Assembly: GCF_028548395.1 (NCBI RefSeq)
Contig: NZ_JAQQLA010000014.1
Span: 1-22,613, forward strand
Direction: 5' to 3'
From: Vogesella indigofera
Lineage (GTDB): Bacteria > Pseudomonadota > Gammaproteobacteria > Burkholderiales > Chromobacteriaceae
DNA: 22,613 bases
The notes beneath the pieces were generated by a model that had not been told where the DNA came from, did not search any database, and was given only the letters and a program-made list of their open reading frames with translations. Shown piece after piece: positions 14,951 through 22,461 of this stretch. Position numbers and translations under genes: made by a program. Position 1 is the stretch's first letter; every line of letters begins with the position of its first letter.

Positions 14951-15132
14951 AGGAACCTGCCCTGTCCGACAGGTGTGTGGTAGGCGTGATGCCGCAGCAA
15001 CGAATGGGTCGTGCTGCGGCGGATCACCACGGTGTCCGGCGTCGCCGGGTACTGGCTGTATCGCCCTGTTTGTCAGGGTTTGCTCTGTCTCACGGTGTCC
15101 CGCCGGATCATGATCCGGCGGGGTTTTTTTTT
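14951..15132 (+). ncRNA. Candidate structured non-coding RNA
   Basis: Four stem-loops follow one another: CCTGT/ACAGG (14961-14973), GCCGCAGCA/TGCTGCGGC (14991-15020, 9 bp), CCGGC/GCCGG (15036-15048) and CCCTG/CAGGG (15064-15078). They end in a 12-bp terminator with nine T residues (15099-15132). No + strand protein gene precedes this terminator, so some + transcript must use it. The sequence CACGGTGTCC occurs twice, 63 bases apart (15028 and 15091). I do not recognise a known RNA family (not 6S, SRP, tmRNA or RNase P RNA by eye). The 5' end and promoter are not visible with confidence. Confidence 0.45.
15099..15132 (+). terminator. Strong intrinsic terminator, + strand only
   Basis: A perfect 24-bp palindrome (12-bp arms CCCGCCGGATCA / TGATCCGGCGGG) is followed by G and nine T residues. 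The T-run is only on the + side, so it does not serve the minus-strand genes that flank it. Confidence 0.92.
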
Positions 15133-15135
15133 GCC

Positions 15136-15157
15136 TTGCGGCCAAGGTTGGCCGCAA
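15136..15157. repeat. TTGCGGCCAA repeat, inverted pair
   Basis: TTGCGGCCAA-GG-TTGGCCGCAA, perfect 10-bp arms. On the minus strand it begins 12 bases after the stop codon of the hydroxylase gene, and it contains an exact 14-base TTGCGGCCAACCTT on that strand. Confidence 0.82.
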
Positions 15158-15169
15158 CGGCATGTCCGC

Positions 15170-15850
15170 TTAGATCTCCGCCCACATCCGCAGCAGGTTG
15201 TGATACAGCGCGGTCAGGTTCACCACTTCCTCGCTGTCCCCCACCTGCTGGCGCAGCGCGATGATCGCCATGTCCATGTCGAACAGCATCGCGCGCTTGG
15301 CGTCATCGCGGATCATGCTCTGCGTCCACATAAACGAGGCCAGCCGCGCGCCGGCGGTGACCGGCTCCACCCGGTGCAGGCTGGTGGACGGGTACAGGAT
15401 CATGTCGCCGGCCGGCAGCTTGACGCTGTGCAGGCCGTAGGTGTCTTCCGCCACCAGCTCGCCGCCCTGGTACTCGTCCGGATTGCTGAAAAACAGCGTG
15501 CACGACACGTCAGTGCGCACGTACTGGCCGGAGAGCGGGTCGCTGCGGATGGCGTTGTCGACGTGGTTGCCGTAGGTCATGCCGCCCTGGTAGCAGTTGA
15601 ACATCGGGGTCATGGTGAGCTTGGGCAGCGCCGCCGACATGAACAGCGCATTGCGTGCCAGCGCGCGCTGCACCAGCGCCGCCAGTTCTCGCGCGGGCTC
15701 GCCCTGTGGCGGCAGTTGCAGATTGTGTTTGACGTCGAGCGCCTGGTGACCGGCGGTGGCGCGGCCGTCCTGCCACTGGGCATTGGCCAGCAGCATGCGG
15801 GCGTGGGACAGCTCTTCGACGGTGAGGACTTCGGGGATGTGCAGCAGCAT
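15170..15850 (-). CDS. piuC: PKHD-type Fe(II)/2-oxoglutarate hydroxylase (PiuC/YbiX-like)
   Basis: The 226-residue protein starts [20 protein letters not shown], the usual start of the PiuC/YbiX family, and has exactly the family length. The iron ligands of the double-stranded beta-helix are His96 and Asp98 (GNHVDNAI) and His159 (STSLHRVEP), with Arg169 as the likely 2-oxoglutarate contact. Members often sit beside catecholate siderophore receptors and are iron-regulated; here the receptor gene lies directly upstream on the same strand. The true substrate is not known. The frame is open to 15961, but the ATG at 15850 has AGGAAA before it and matches the family start; the upstream part overlaps hairpins and a repeat. 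Confidence 0.92.
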   Translation of the reverse strand: MLLHIPEVLTVEELSHARMLLANAQWQDGRATAGHQALDVKHNLQLPPQGEPARELAALVQRALARNALFMSAALPKLTMTPMFNCYQGGMTYGNHVDNAIRSDPLSGQYVRTDVSCTLFFSNPDEYQGGELVAEDTYGLHSVKLPAGDMILYPSTSLHRVEPVTAGARLASFMWTQSMIRDDAKRAMLFDMDMAIIALRQQVGDSEEVVNLTALYHNLLRMWAEI

Positions 15851-15912
15851 GAAGGTTTCCTGATCAAAACGGGGTTGGCAGACGCAGGGGACGGGGTGGC
15901 GCATCCTGCCAG

Positions 15913-15948
15913 CGTTTTGGCGAGCGTTCTGCCGCGCTCGCCAAAACG
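15913..15948. repeat. Inverted repeat between receptor and hydroxylase genes
   Basis: CGTTTTGGCGAGCG and CGCTCGCCAAAACG are perfect 14-bp arms with an 8-nt loop. It stands directly beside the next repeat pair, giving two adjacent hairpins in the gap of the operon. No T-run follows on the minus strand. Confidence 0.75.
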
Positions 15949-15951
15949 GCC

Positions 15952-15987
15952 TTGCGGCCAACCTGTGTACGACAAGGTTGGCCGCAA
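15952..15987. repeat. TTGCGGCCAACCT repeat, inverted pair
   Basis: TTGCGGCCAACCT and AGGTTGGCCGCAA are 13-bp arms with a 10-nt loop. On the minus strand the element starts 11 bases after the stop codon of the siderophore receptor gene. Confidence 0.82.
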
Positions 15988-15998
15988 GGCGCGCGGGC

Positions 15999-18206
15999 TT
16001 AGTACTTGTAGCCCACGGTCAGCTGTACTTCACGCGGCGATGCGGCGGAGGCATGGCCGCCGTACAGTGCGTCGTAGTACTTCTTGTTGGTGAGGTTGTT
16101 GACGTTGAGGCGCACATTGTACTTGCGCTCCTCGTACGACAGCATCGCGTCGGCACGGGTGTAGCTCGGGGCGAAGCGGGTTCTGGACTGGTCGCTGCTG
16201 CCGTCAGCCACGTAGCGCTTGCCGGTGTAGTACAGGCCGACGCCGGCGGTCACCTTGTCGGTGACCTTGTAGGTGGTCCAGATGTTGGCGGTCTTCTTCG
16301 GAGTGTATTTCGGCACCGCACCCTTGTTGGCGTCGGTCGGCGCGTTGCTGGCCCAGCCCTGGTCGATCTTCGGATCCATCAGCGTGGCGCCGGCAAACAC
16401 TTCCCACTTCTCGTTCAGGCGGCCGGCCACTTCCACTTCGACGCCGTCGGTGTGGCGCTTGGCGTAGAGGATGGCGACATCCGGCGACAGTGCGTCGGTG
16501 TTGCGTTCGTTCAGCTTCTCGGTGCGAAACACGGCGGCGCGCAGGGTGGCGTCACCGTCGGCCAGATCCCACTTGGCGCCGATTTCATAGTGCTTGTTGC
16601 GCTCCGGTTGCTGCTTGTCGGTGGTCAGGCCGGCCGACAGGTCGAACTGGTAGGCCTCGCCGGACGGGTTCATCAGGCTGCTGTAGCCGAGGTAGTAGCT
16701 GGATTCCTTGGTCGGCTGCCAGATCAGGCCGGTACGGTAGCTGAGACCACGATCGTCACGCTTGCTGCTGCCGGTTTGCACGCCGGTGGTGGTGTTGTAA
16801 GTCTTGTAGGTGCCTTCCAGCTGGTCCATGCGTAGGCCGGCCATCACCTTCCACTGCTGGTTCAGTGCCATGGTGTCGGTGACGTAGGCAGCCAGGTTGC
16901 GGGTCACGAAGTCGTTGGAGCGGTGGCGGGTGTAGCCGCCGGTGTAGAAGCCTTCCGGATCACCGACGCTGCCGACCACGTTCGGTACCGCGGTCGTGGC
17001 ACGGATGCTGTACGCGTTCTGCGTTTCGCGGGTGAATTCCACGCCGGCCAGCAGTTCGTGACTGAGGCTGCCGGTGTCGAACTTGCCGTTGTAGTCGACG
17101 CTCAGCGACTGGGTCTCGTTCAGCGAGCCGCGCAGCTTGCCGCTGTAGCCAAGCTGGGTGGCATCGGTGACCGGGGTGCCGGCCGGCGAGTTGCGCAGCT
17201 GTGGCTGCGACACGATCACCTGGCGGTCATAGCGGCCGACGCGCAGCTGGGCGGCGATCTCGTTCTTGCTGTCCAGTTTGTGGGTGGCGCGCACGGTGCT
17301 GATGTCGGCGGTGATGTCTTCGCTGTTCATGCCCTGCAGGCCGTAGTAGCGGTCCACCGGCACGTCGATCGGCTGCAGCGTGTTGGGATCGAACGGCACG
17401 CCCAGCATCGGGGTGTTGTTTTCCTTCAGCTGCATGTGCGACAGCACCACCGTGGTCGGTTCGCCGAGGCCGAAGGCGATCGACGGTGCGATGCCGTGAC
17501 GCTTGGATTCGCTGATGCCGTCCGGGCTGCCATCATTGGTGGCCATCACGTTCAGGCGGATGGCGGCGGTATCGGACAGCGCCTGGTTGATGTCGGCGGT
17601 GCCGCGATAGAAGTCGTTGGTGCCGATGGTGGTGGACAGTTCCACCTGCTCGCCGGCAAACGGGGTTTTGCTGACCTGGTTGATCACGCCGCCGGTGGAA
17701 CCGCGGCCGAACAGCATCGAGCTGGCGCCCTTCAGCACCTCGATGCGCTCGTCGTTGAACGGGTCGCGGTTGTACTGTGCCACGTCGCGCTGGCCGTCGC
17801 GGTAGGTATCGCCAAAGGCGGAGAAGCCGCGCAGGATGATGGAGTCGCCGGAGCGGCCGCCCTCACCGGCGACGAAGGTGATGCCGGACACGTTCTTCAG
17901 CACGTCCTTCATATTGATGTCGCCCTGGTCGGCGATCAGCTGGCGGGTGACCACCGATACCGCCTGCGGTATATCCTTCAGTGCCTGCTTCTGCTTGCCC
18001 AGCGTGGTGGTGGCGGCGTTGTAGCTGCCACGCGGCGCCTGTTCCGCCTGGACCTTGATGGTTTCCAGCTGCGCGGTATCGCTGCTCTTGGCATCGTCGG
18101 CTAGCGCCAGGCCCGGTGCCAGGCTGACGGCCAGCACGCTGGCGAGCATTTTGTTCGGTCGTTTTTTCTGCGCGATGGCGGCAGAGGGGGTGAGATGCCG
18201 TTTCAT
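15999..18206 (-). CDS. TonB-dependent catecholate-type siderophore receptor (Fiu-like)
   Basis: The 735-residue outer-membrane receptor has a signal peptide (about 1-36, cleavage after GLALA), a TonB box near ETIKV (48-52), a plug domain ([65 protein letters not shown]) and a 22-strand beta-barrel ending in VQLTVGYKY with the terminal aromatic residue. It imports ferric siderophores with energy from TonB-ExbB-ExbD, encoded just upstream. The likeness to Fiu/CirA-type catecholate receptors is strengthened by the PiuC/YbiX-type gene that follows. The exact ligand is unknown. The ATG at 18206 starts a proper Lys/Arg-rich signal peptide; a GTG at 18257 in frame adds an unlikely Cys-rich stretch. 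Confidence 0.94.
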   Translation of the reverse strand: MKRHLTPSAAIAQKKRPNKMLASVLAVSLAPGLALADDAKSSDTAQLETIKVQAEQAPRGSYNAATTTLGKQKQALKDIPQAVSVVTRQLIADQGDINMKDVLKNVSGITFVAGEGGRSGDSIILRGFSAFGDTYRDGQRDVAQYNRDPFNDERIEVLKGASSMLFGRGSTGGVINQVSKTPFAGEQVELSTTIGTNDFYRGTADINQALSDTAAIRLNVMATNDGSPDGISESKRHGIAPSIAFGLGEPTTVVLSHMQLKENNTPMLGVPFDPNTLQPIDVPVDRYYGLQGMNSEDITADISTVRATHKLDSKNEIAAQLRVGRYDRQVIVSQPQLRNSPAGTPVTDATQLGYSGKLRGSLNETQSLSVDYNGKFDTGSLSHELLAGVEFTRETQNAYSIRATTAVPNVVGSVGDPEGFYTGGYTRHRSNDFVTRNLAAYVTDTMALNQQWKVMAGLRMDQLEGTYKTYNTTTGVQTGSSKRDDRGLSYRTGLIWQPTKESSYYLGYSSLMNPSGEAYQFDLSAGLTTDKQQPERNKHYEIGAKWDLADGDATLRAAVFRTEKLNERNTDALSPDVAILYAKRHTDGVEVEVAGRLNEKWEVFAGATLMDPKIDQGWASNAPTDANKGAVPKYTPKKTANIWTTYKVTDKVTAGVGLYYTGKRYVADGSSDQSRTRFAPSYTRADAMLSYEERKYNVRLNVNNLTNKKYYDALYGGHASAASPREVQLTVGYKY

Positions 18207-18240
18207 TATTGTGGTGGTCCGTGTGCAAGGTTGAAGACAA

Positions 18241-18293
18241 CACGCGTCCCGCACCACGGCCGGCGGGCCGTGGCGTCAGGGGTGGTACGCGTG
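18241..18293. repeat. Foldable intergenic element between exbD and the receptor gene
   Basis: An outer stem CACGCGT/ACGCGTG (18241-18247 and 18287-18293) encloses an 8-bp hairpin CCACGGCC-GGCG-GGCCGTGG (18254-18273). It lies in the 109-base gap inside the minus-strand iron cluster, 35 bases before the receptor start. It could shape mRNA processing or expression levels within the operon. Two direct repeats AAAATCAGT (18297 and 18312) flank its exbD side. Confidence 0.5.
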
Positions 18294-18315
18294 GGGAAAA
18301 TCAGTGAGCTGAAAA

Positions 18316-18726
18316 TCAGTCGGCTTCGGTGACGAAGCCGATACGGCTGACGCCGGCGCTTTGCGCATCGGCGAGGGTGATGGCGACCAATTCGTAGCGC
18401 ACCGTCTTGTCGGCGCGCAGGTGCAGCTCGACTTCAGGGTTGGCCGCAGCGGCCTCGGCAAAGCGGCTGCGCAACACGCCGGACTCCACCGGTGCGTCGT
18501 TCCAGAACATCTTGCCCTCGGCGTTGATCACCAGCCGGATCGCCTGCGGCTTGTCCTGGTGTTGCGCGGCACTGGCCTGCGGCAAGTCCAGCTTCACCGC
18601 ATTGGTCAGCAGCGGCGCGGTGATGATGAACACCACCAGCAGTACCAGCATCACGTCGACCAGCGGCGTGGTGTTGATCTCGGCCATCGGCGCGTCGGCG
18701 CCCTTGTCAAAACTACCGAACGCCAT
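18316..18726 (-). CDS. exbD: ExbD: proton-channel subunit of the TonB energy complex
   Basis: The 136-residue protein begins [20 protein letters not shown], with a single membrane helix PLVDVMLVLLVVFIITAPLL carrying the essential aspartate (Asp24), and then a periplasmic domain (KLDLPQASAAQ to GVSRIGFVTEAD). With ExbB it uses the proton motive force to energise TonB. The ATG at 18726 has a near-perfect ribosome-binding site (GGAGG, five bases before); an in-frame GTG two codons upstream is less likely. It overlaps exbB by 14 bases, so the two are translationally coupled. Its 3' part contains a TTGGCCGCAG string in coding sequence, probably chance. Confidence 0.95.
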   Translation of the reverse strand: MAFGSFDKGADAPMAEINTTPLVDVMLVLLVVFIITAPLLTNAVKLDLPQASAAQHQDKPQAIRLVINAEGKMFWNDAPVESGVLRSRFAEAAAANPEVELHLRADKTVRYELVAITLADAQSAGVSRIGFVTEAD

Positions 18727-19387
18727 CTTCACCTCCGCGGGTCAGCAGCTGCGCGTGCAGGTCGTGGGTGAAGTGGTCCAGGTCCTGGTTGATGACGCGG
18801 TTCAGGCGCACGAAGGTGTTGTAGGCCATCACCGCCGGGATGGCGGCGGCCAGGCCGGCGGCGGTCGCCACCAGTGCCTCGCCGATCGGACCGGCGACGG
18901 TGGCGATCGACACCTGACCCTGGGTACCGATGTTGACCAGCGCGTGATAGATGCCCCACACCGTGCCGAACAGGCCGATGAACGGTGCGGTGGAGCCGAT
19001 GGTGGCGAGGAAGGTCATGCCGCCTTCCAGCTGCTGCTGTTCCTGCGCCAGGCGCTTGCGCAGCGCGCGGGTCAGGTATTCGTCGAGGCTGCAGCTCTGG
19101 CCCAGCGAGCTGGTGCTGTGCTGGCGGTACTGGCGCAGTGCGCCGAGGCCGTCCTGGGTCAGGCGCGCCACCGGTGCCTCGCTGTGCTGCAGTGCGGTTT
19201 CCACTTCCGTCCACGACGCGGCTGCCCACAGCGTGGCTTCCGAGGCGCGGTTGTCGCGCCGTACCTGCCACGCGCGCCAGCCGCGCAGCGCGATGAAGTA
19301 CCAGGTGAGGATCGACATCGCGATCAGGATCAGGAATACCGACACCAGAATGGCGTCGCCCTGTTGGAAAGTCAGCATCAGGTTCAT
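18713..19387 (-). CDS. exbB: ExbB: MotA/TolQ/ExbB proton-channel protein
   Basis: The 224-residue inner-membrane protein has three membrane segments: about residues 12-34 ([21 protein letters not shown]) and the pair around 125-150 and 165-190, with the family signature [22 protein letters not shown] and the following [21 protein letters not shown]. It forms the ExbB-ExbD motor for TonB. Start ATG is three bases after the tonB stop, and the 3' end overlaps exbD, so tonB-exbB-exbD are one unit. The short form, without a long N-terminal extension, is typical of iron-uptake clusters. Confidence 0.95.
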   Translation of the reverse strand: MNLMLTFQQGDAILVSVFLILIAMSILTWYFIALRGWRAWQVRRDNRASEATLWAAASWTEVETALQHSEAPVARLTQDGLGALRQYRQHSTSSLGQSCSLDEYLTRALRKRLAQEQQQLEGGMTFLATIGSTAPFIGLFGTVWGIYHALVNIGTQGQVSIATVAGPIGEALVATAAGLAAAIPAVMAYNTFVRLNRVINQDLDHFTHDLHAQLLTRGGEDGVR

Positions 19388-19390
19388 GGT

Positions 19391-20059
19391 TTAGGCTTTG
19401 CTCAGATCAAATTCAATAAAAAAGCTGTGGGGGTACTGTATTGGAACGTTACCGCGCGTCGCCGGGCGGAAGCGCCAGTTGCGCACCGCCTGCAGCGCGG
19501 CGCGGTCGAGGCGCGGGAAGCCGCTGGAACTGGAAAGGCTGACATCAATGGCGCGTCCTTCGGTAGTGACGACCACGCGCAAACCGACGCGACCGGATTC
19601 GCCCAGCTCGATCGACAGCGGCGGATACACCGGGCGTGGATTGTCCAGATGTCCGCCTGCATGGGTCGGCGGCACTACCGGTGCCGGTGGGACCGGTGGT
19701 GAGGTTTCGCTATGACTGGTGGCAGGGCTGGCTACCGCGGTCTCTGCGACGGCCGGAGCCTTGCTGGTGACGGCCTCGGCGCGGGTGTCGGTGGTGATCG
19801 CCTTTGGCGACGGCTTGACGGGCGCCGGTAGCGGCCGCGGTGCCGGCGCCGCCTTGCGCGGCTTGGCGGTCGCGGTTTTGGCCGGTGCGGGCGGCAGCGG
19901 TCGGACGTCCGGGGCCGGCGTCGGAATGGTCACCATCTCCATTGGCAGCGGCTGTGGCGGCTGCGCTGGTGGCGCGGCGTGGCTCATCGACAGCAGCAAG
20001 CCGACGTGGCCGGCGGTGATGGCGGCCAGCATGGTGTAGCGTGAAAACGAGGATTCCAT
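19391..20059 (-). CDS. tonB: TonB: energy transducer for outer-membrane receptors
   Basis: The 222-residue protein has a single N-terminal membrane helix (about 8-27), a long Pro/Ala/Lys-rich periplasm-spanning region (about 30-140) and a C-terminal TonB domain with [25 protein letters not shown] and the [14 protein letters not shown] segment. It passes energy from ExbB-ExbD to receptors such as the one encoded downstream. It is the first gene of the minus-strand iron cluster. The promoter 30-60 bases upstream is overlapped by a Fur-box-like sequence, so iron repression is likely. The ribosome-binding site is modest (AAGA region). Confidence 0.94.
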   Translation of the reverse strand: MESSFSRYTMLAAITAGHVGLLLSMSHAAPPAQPPQPLPMEMVTIPTPAPDVRPLPPAPAKTATAKPRKAAPAPRPLPAPVKPSPKAITTDTRAEAVTSKAPAVAETAVASPATSHSETSPPVPPAPVVPPTHAGGHLDNPRPVYPPLSIELGESGRVGLRVVVTTEGRAIDVSLSSSSGFPRLDRAALQAVRNWRFRPATRGNVPIQYPHSFFIEFDLSKA

Positions 20060-20072
20060 TGCAAATCATCTT

Positions 20073-20118
20073 GATAGTAATTCCTATTTATATTATCGAT
20101 GACGTGGCAACGGGTCAA
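20073..20118 (-). promoter_or_regulatory. Iron-cluster promoter with Fur-box-like operator
   Basis: On the minus strand TTGACC (20113-20118) and TAATAT (20090-20095) are spaced by exactly 17 bases, a good sigma-70 promoter for tonB. The AT-rich segment 20073-20097 starts GATAATAT and ends ATTACTATC; each half fits about 11 of 19 positions of the classic Fur box. It covers the -10, the standard place for repression by Fur with iron. Promoter likely, operator plausible. Confidence 0.6.
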
Positions 20119-20171
20119 CTTCGGCGTGGCAATGGAGATGGTTTGGCGCTGGTGGCGGGCGGGGCTTGGCG

Positions 20172-20200
20172 CTTGATTAATGCGCCGCTGGCTACATATT
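20172..20200 (+). promoter_or_regulatory. Candidate heat-shock (sigma-32-like) promoter of hslVU
   Basis: CTTGATT (20172-20178) and CTACATAT (20192-20199), 13 bases apart, fit the sigma-32 pattern CTTGAAA-N(11-16)-CCCCATnT at most positions. It also reads as a sigma-70 promoter (TTGATT, 16 bases, CATATT). It ends about 50 bases before hslV, a known heat-shock gene, which supports the first reading. Confidence 0.5.
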
Positions 20201-20248
20201 GAAAAGGACGATCGACATCCCGTGGTCGCATTTTCAGTGGGGCAGTGA

Positions 20249-20785
20249 ATGCAGCAGTTTGACGGAACTACCATCGTATCGGTGCGCCGTGGCCAGCGCG
20301 TGGCGCTGGGCGGCGACGGCCAGGTAACCCTCGGCAATATCGTGATCAAGTCCACCGCGCGCAAGGTGCGCCGCCTGTATCACGACAAAGTGCTGGCCGG
20401 CTTCGCCGGTGGCACTGCCGACGCCTTCACCCTGTTCGAACGCTTCGAGGCCAAGCTGGAAAAACACCAGGGCCATCTGGTGCGCTCGGCGGTGGAGCTG
20501 GCCAAGGATTGGCGCACCGACCGCATGTTGCGCCGGCTGGAGGCGATGCTGATCGTCGCCGACAGCGAATCGACGCTGATCATCACCGGCAACGGCGACG
20601 TGCTGGAGCCGGAGCAGGGCATCGCCGCCATCGGTTCCGGCGGTGCCTTCGCCCAGTCCGCGGCGCGGGCACTATTCGAGAACACCGATCTCGATCCGGA
20701 AGTGGTGGTCAAGAAATCGCTGGAGATCGCCGGCGACATCTGCATCTATACCAATCACAACCACCTGATCGAAACCCTGGGCTGA
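20249..20785 (+). CDS. hslV: HslV: protease subunit of the HslVU (ClpYQ) complex
   Basis: The 178-residue peptidase forms the two-ring proteolytic core that degrades proteins unfolded by HslU. The catalytic block [20 protein letters not shown], the [12 protein letters not shown] segment and [16 protein letters not shown] are all typical, as is the end [14 protein letters not shown]. The catalytic threonine is Thr7, preceded by MQQFDG, so six residues must be removed for activity; this short leader is common in betaproteobacterial HslV. No other start codon exists between. GGGGCAG lies before the ATG. hslU follows after 31 bases, with one repeat copy in the gap. Confidence 0.96.
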   Translation: MQQFDGTTIVSVRRGQRVALGGDGQVTLGNIVIKSTARKVRRLYHDKVLAGFAGGTADAFTLFERFEAKLEKHQGHLVRSAVELAKDWRTDRMLRRLEAMLIVADSESTLIITGNGDVLEPEQGIAAIGSGGAFAQSAARALFENTDLDPEVVVKKSLEIAGDICIYTNHNHLIETLG

Positions 20786-20786
20786 G

Positions 20787-20800
20787 TTGCGGCCAACCTT
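20787..20800 (+). repeat. TTGCGGCCAACCTT repeat, single copy between hslV and hslU
   Basis: An exact 14-base copy begins one base after the hslV stop codon and ends 16 bases before the hslU start, inside an operon. Unpaired, so it is unlikely to stop transcription. Confidence 0.8.
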
Positions 20801-20816
20801 TACTGCGGATATCTCC

Positions 20817-22154
20817 ATGACCACCATGACGCCACAGGAAATCGTCCACGAGCTGGACAAGCACATCATCGGCCAGCAGGCCGCCAAGCGCGCCGTCGCC
20901 ATCGCCCTGCGCAACCGCTGGCGCCGCCAGCAGGTGGCCGAGCCGCTGAAGAGTGAGATCACCCCCAAGAACATCCTGATGATCGGGCCGACCGGGGTCG
21001 GCAAGACCGAGATTGCCCGCCGCCTGGCGCGGCTGTCCAACGCACCGTTCATCAAAGTGGAAGCCACCAAGTTCACCGAGGTCGGTTACGTTGGCCGCGA
21101 CGTCGACACCATCATCCGTGACCTGGTGGAAGTGGCGCTGAAGGAAGCGCGCGATGCCGCCATCGTGCGCCACCGCCACCGCGCCGAAGACGGCGCCGAA
21201 GAGCGTATCCTCGACGTGCTGCTGCCACGGCCGCGTCCGGCCGCCGGCTTCTTTACCGAAGAGACCGCCGCCGACAAACCGGAAGACGGCGCCACCCGCC
21301 AGAAATTCCGCAAGAAGCTGCGCGAAGGCGCGCTCGACGACAAGGAAATCGAGATCGAGCTGGCCGAGGCGCCGGCCCGGATGGAGATCTTGAGCCCGCC
21401 GGGGATGGAGGATTTCTCCAGCCAGCTGCAGGGCCTGTTCCAGGGCCTCAATGCCGGCAAGAAGAAGACGCGCAAGCTGACCATCGCCGAAGCCTACAAG
21501 CTGCTGATCGACGAAGAGGCGGCCAAGCTGGTCAACGACGAGGAGATCAAGGCCGAGGCGCTGCGCAATGTGGAGCAGAACGGCATCGTGTTCCTCGACG
21601 AGATCGACAAGGTCACCAGCCGCGCCGAAGGCAACAACGCCGACATCTCGCGCGCCGGGGTACAGCGCGACCTGCTGCCGCTGGTGGAGGGCACCACCGT
21701 CACCACCAAGTACGGCATGATCAAGACCGACCACATCCTGTTCGTCGCCTCCGGCGCTTTCCATCTGTCGAAGCCGTCGGACCTGATTCCGGAGCTGCAG
21801 GGCCGCTTCCCTATCCGCGTCGAGTTGGACTCGCTGTCGGTCGACGACTTCAAGGCCATCCTCACCAACACCGACGCCTGCCTCACCCGCCAGTACCAGG
21901 CGCTGCTGGCCACCGAAGGCATCGAGCTGGTGTTTGCCGACAGCGGCATCCAGCGGCTGGCCGAGATCGCGTGGCAGGTGAACGAGAAAACCGAGAACAT
22001 CGGCGCTCGTCGTCTCTATACAGTGATGGAGAAGCTGCTGGAGAGCATCGCCTTTGATGGCAAGGCCGGCCGCTTCGAGCTGGATGCCGGCTACGTCGAC
22101 AGCAAGCTCGACCTGCTGGCGCAGCGCGAGGACCTGGCGCGCTACGTACTGTAA
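20817..22154 (+). CDS. hslU: HslU: AAA+ ATPase unfoldase of the HslVU protease
   Basis: The 445-residue ATPase has the start [20 protein letters not shown], Walker A GPTGVGKT (57-64), the pore-region block [20 protein letters not shown], an inserted I-domain (about 115-230), Walker [21 protein letters not shown], the [12 protein letters not shown] sensor region and sensor-2 GARRL. It ends EDLARYVL, the C-terminal tail that docks into HslV. It unfolds substrates and feeds them to HslV. The ATG at 20817 has GGAT upstream; the TTG at 20787 lies inside the repeat and is not a start. Normal length, no changes in key residues. Confidence 0.96.
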   Translation: MTTMTPQEIVHELDKHIIGQQAAKRAVAIALRNRWRRQQVAEPLKSEITPKNILMIGPTGVGKTEIARRLARLSNAPFIKVEATKFTEVGYVGRDVDTIIRDLVEVALKEARDAAIVRHRHRAEDGAEERILDVLLPRPRPAAGFFTEETAADKPEDGATRQKFRKKLREGALDDKEIEIELAEAPARMEILSPPGMEDFSSQLQGLFQGLNAGKKKTRKLTIAEAYKLLIDEEAAKLVNDEEIKAEALRNVEQNGIVFLDEIDKVTSRAEGNNADISRAGVQRDLLPLVEGTTVTTKYGMIKTDHILFVASGAFHLSKPSDLIPELQGRFPIRVELDSLSVDDFKAILTNTDACLTRQYQALLATEGIELVFADSGIQRLAEIAWQVNEKTENIGARRLYTVMEKLLESIAFDGKAGRFELDAGYVDSKLDLLAQREDLARYVL

Positions 22155-22158
22155 GCCC

Positions 22159-22194
22159 AAGGTTGGCCGCAAGGCATTGCGGCCAACCTTTTCC
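22159..22194 (+). terminator. Terminator made from an inverted pair of the repeat
   Basis: AAGGTTGGCCGCAA (22159-22172) and TTGCGGCCAACCTT (22177-22190) are perfect 14-bp arms with a GGCA loop, followed by TT to give TTTT. It begins four bases after the hslU stop. Here two copies of the dispersed repeat form the terminator stem. Confidence 0.8.
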
Positions 22195-22201
22195 GAGTCA
22201 G

Positions 22202-22221
22202 CGGCCGCCGTCAGGCGGCCG
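22202..22221. terminator. Second hairpin after hslU
   Basis: CGGCCGCC-GTCA-GGCGGCCG, 8-bp perfect arms, followed by TTAACGTTT. It may back up the terminator before the rrn promoter region; the T-run is interrupted. Confidence 0.45.
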
Positions 22222-22290
22222 TTAACGTTTCAAAAGCGGGTAAATATAAAAATCGGGCGTAAAAAGGCGGTATTTGAATATTTAGCAGGC

Positions 22291-22313
22291 GGGGCCGGGG
22301 GCTGACGGGCGGG
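22291..22313 (+). other. G-quadruplex-type G-rich tract upstream of rrn promoter
   Basis: Four G-runs (GGGG, GGGGG, GGG, GGG) are separated by CC, CTGAC and C, fitting the standard G-quadruplex pattern. It lies about 115 bases before the rrn -35 box. A 10-base imperfect inverted pair (22281 and 22335 regions) frames it. Function unknown. Confidence 0.4.
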
Positions 22314-22426
22314 TTGGCGGCGGGTTTTGCGGTAGCCTGCAAAATAGTTTAATCGGGTAATTGTTTGTAAATCAGTGGCTTGGTCTGCTTTTTTGTCAAA
22401 ACACGTACTTTTCTGCAAAAAACCTG

Positions 22427-22455
22427 TTGACGCTGCCTCTGCGCTTAGCTATAGT
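22427..22455 (+). promoter_or_regulatory. rRNA operon P1 promoter
   Basis: TTGACG (22427-22432) and TATAGT (22450-22455) are spaced by 17 bases. The bases just upstream are A/T-rich (TACTTTTCTGCAAAAAACC), as in an UP element that strengthens rRNA promoters. Transcription would begin near 22462. It lies upstream of the 16S leader. Confidence 0.88.
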
Positions 22456-22461
22456 TCGTCT

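Larger units (their letters stand above)
14663..15169. other. Gene-free region between LysR gene and iron cluster
   Basis: This 507-base gap carries the LysR promoter, several hairpins, a long GC-rich inverted repeat, a run of stem-loops ending in a strong + terminator, and a palindromic repeat copy. Reading frames that cross it run through the terminator and show no family likeness, so I call no protein gene here. Confidence 0.65.

Noticed and set aside
14812..15264. A 150-codon + strand open frame across the gene-free region
   Set aside because: It reads straight through a strong terminator and a repeat pair and overlaps the hydroxylase gene; Arg/Pro-rich with no family signs.
18440..18449. 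TTGGCCGCAG inside exbD
   Set aside because: It is one base off the core and lies within ordinary coding sequence, without a paired arm.
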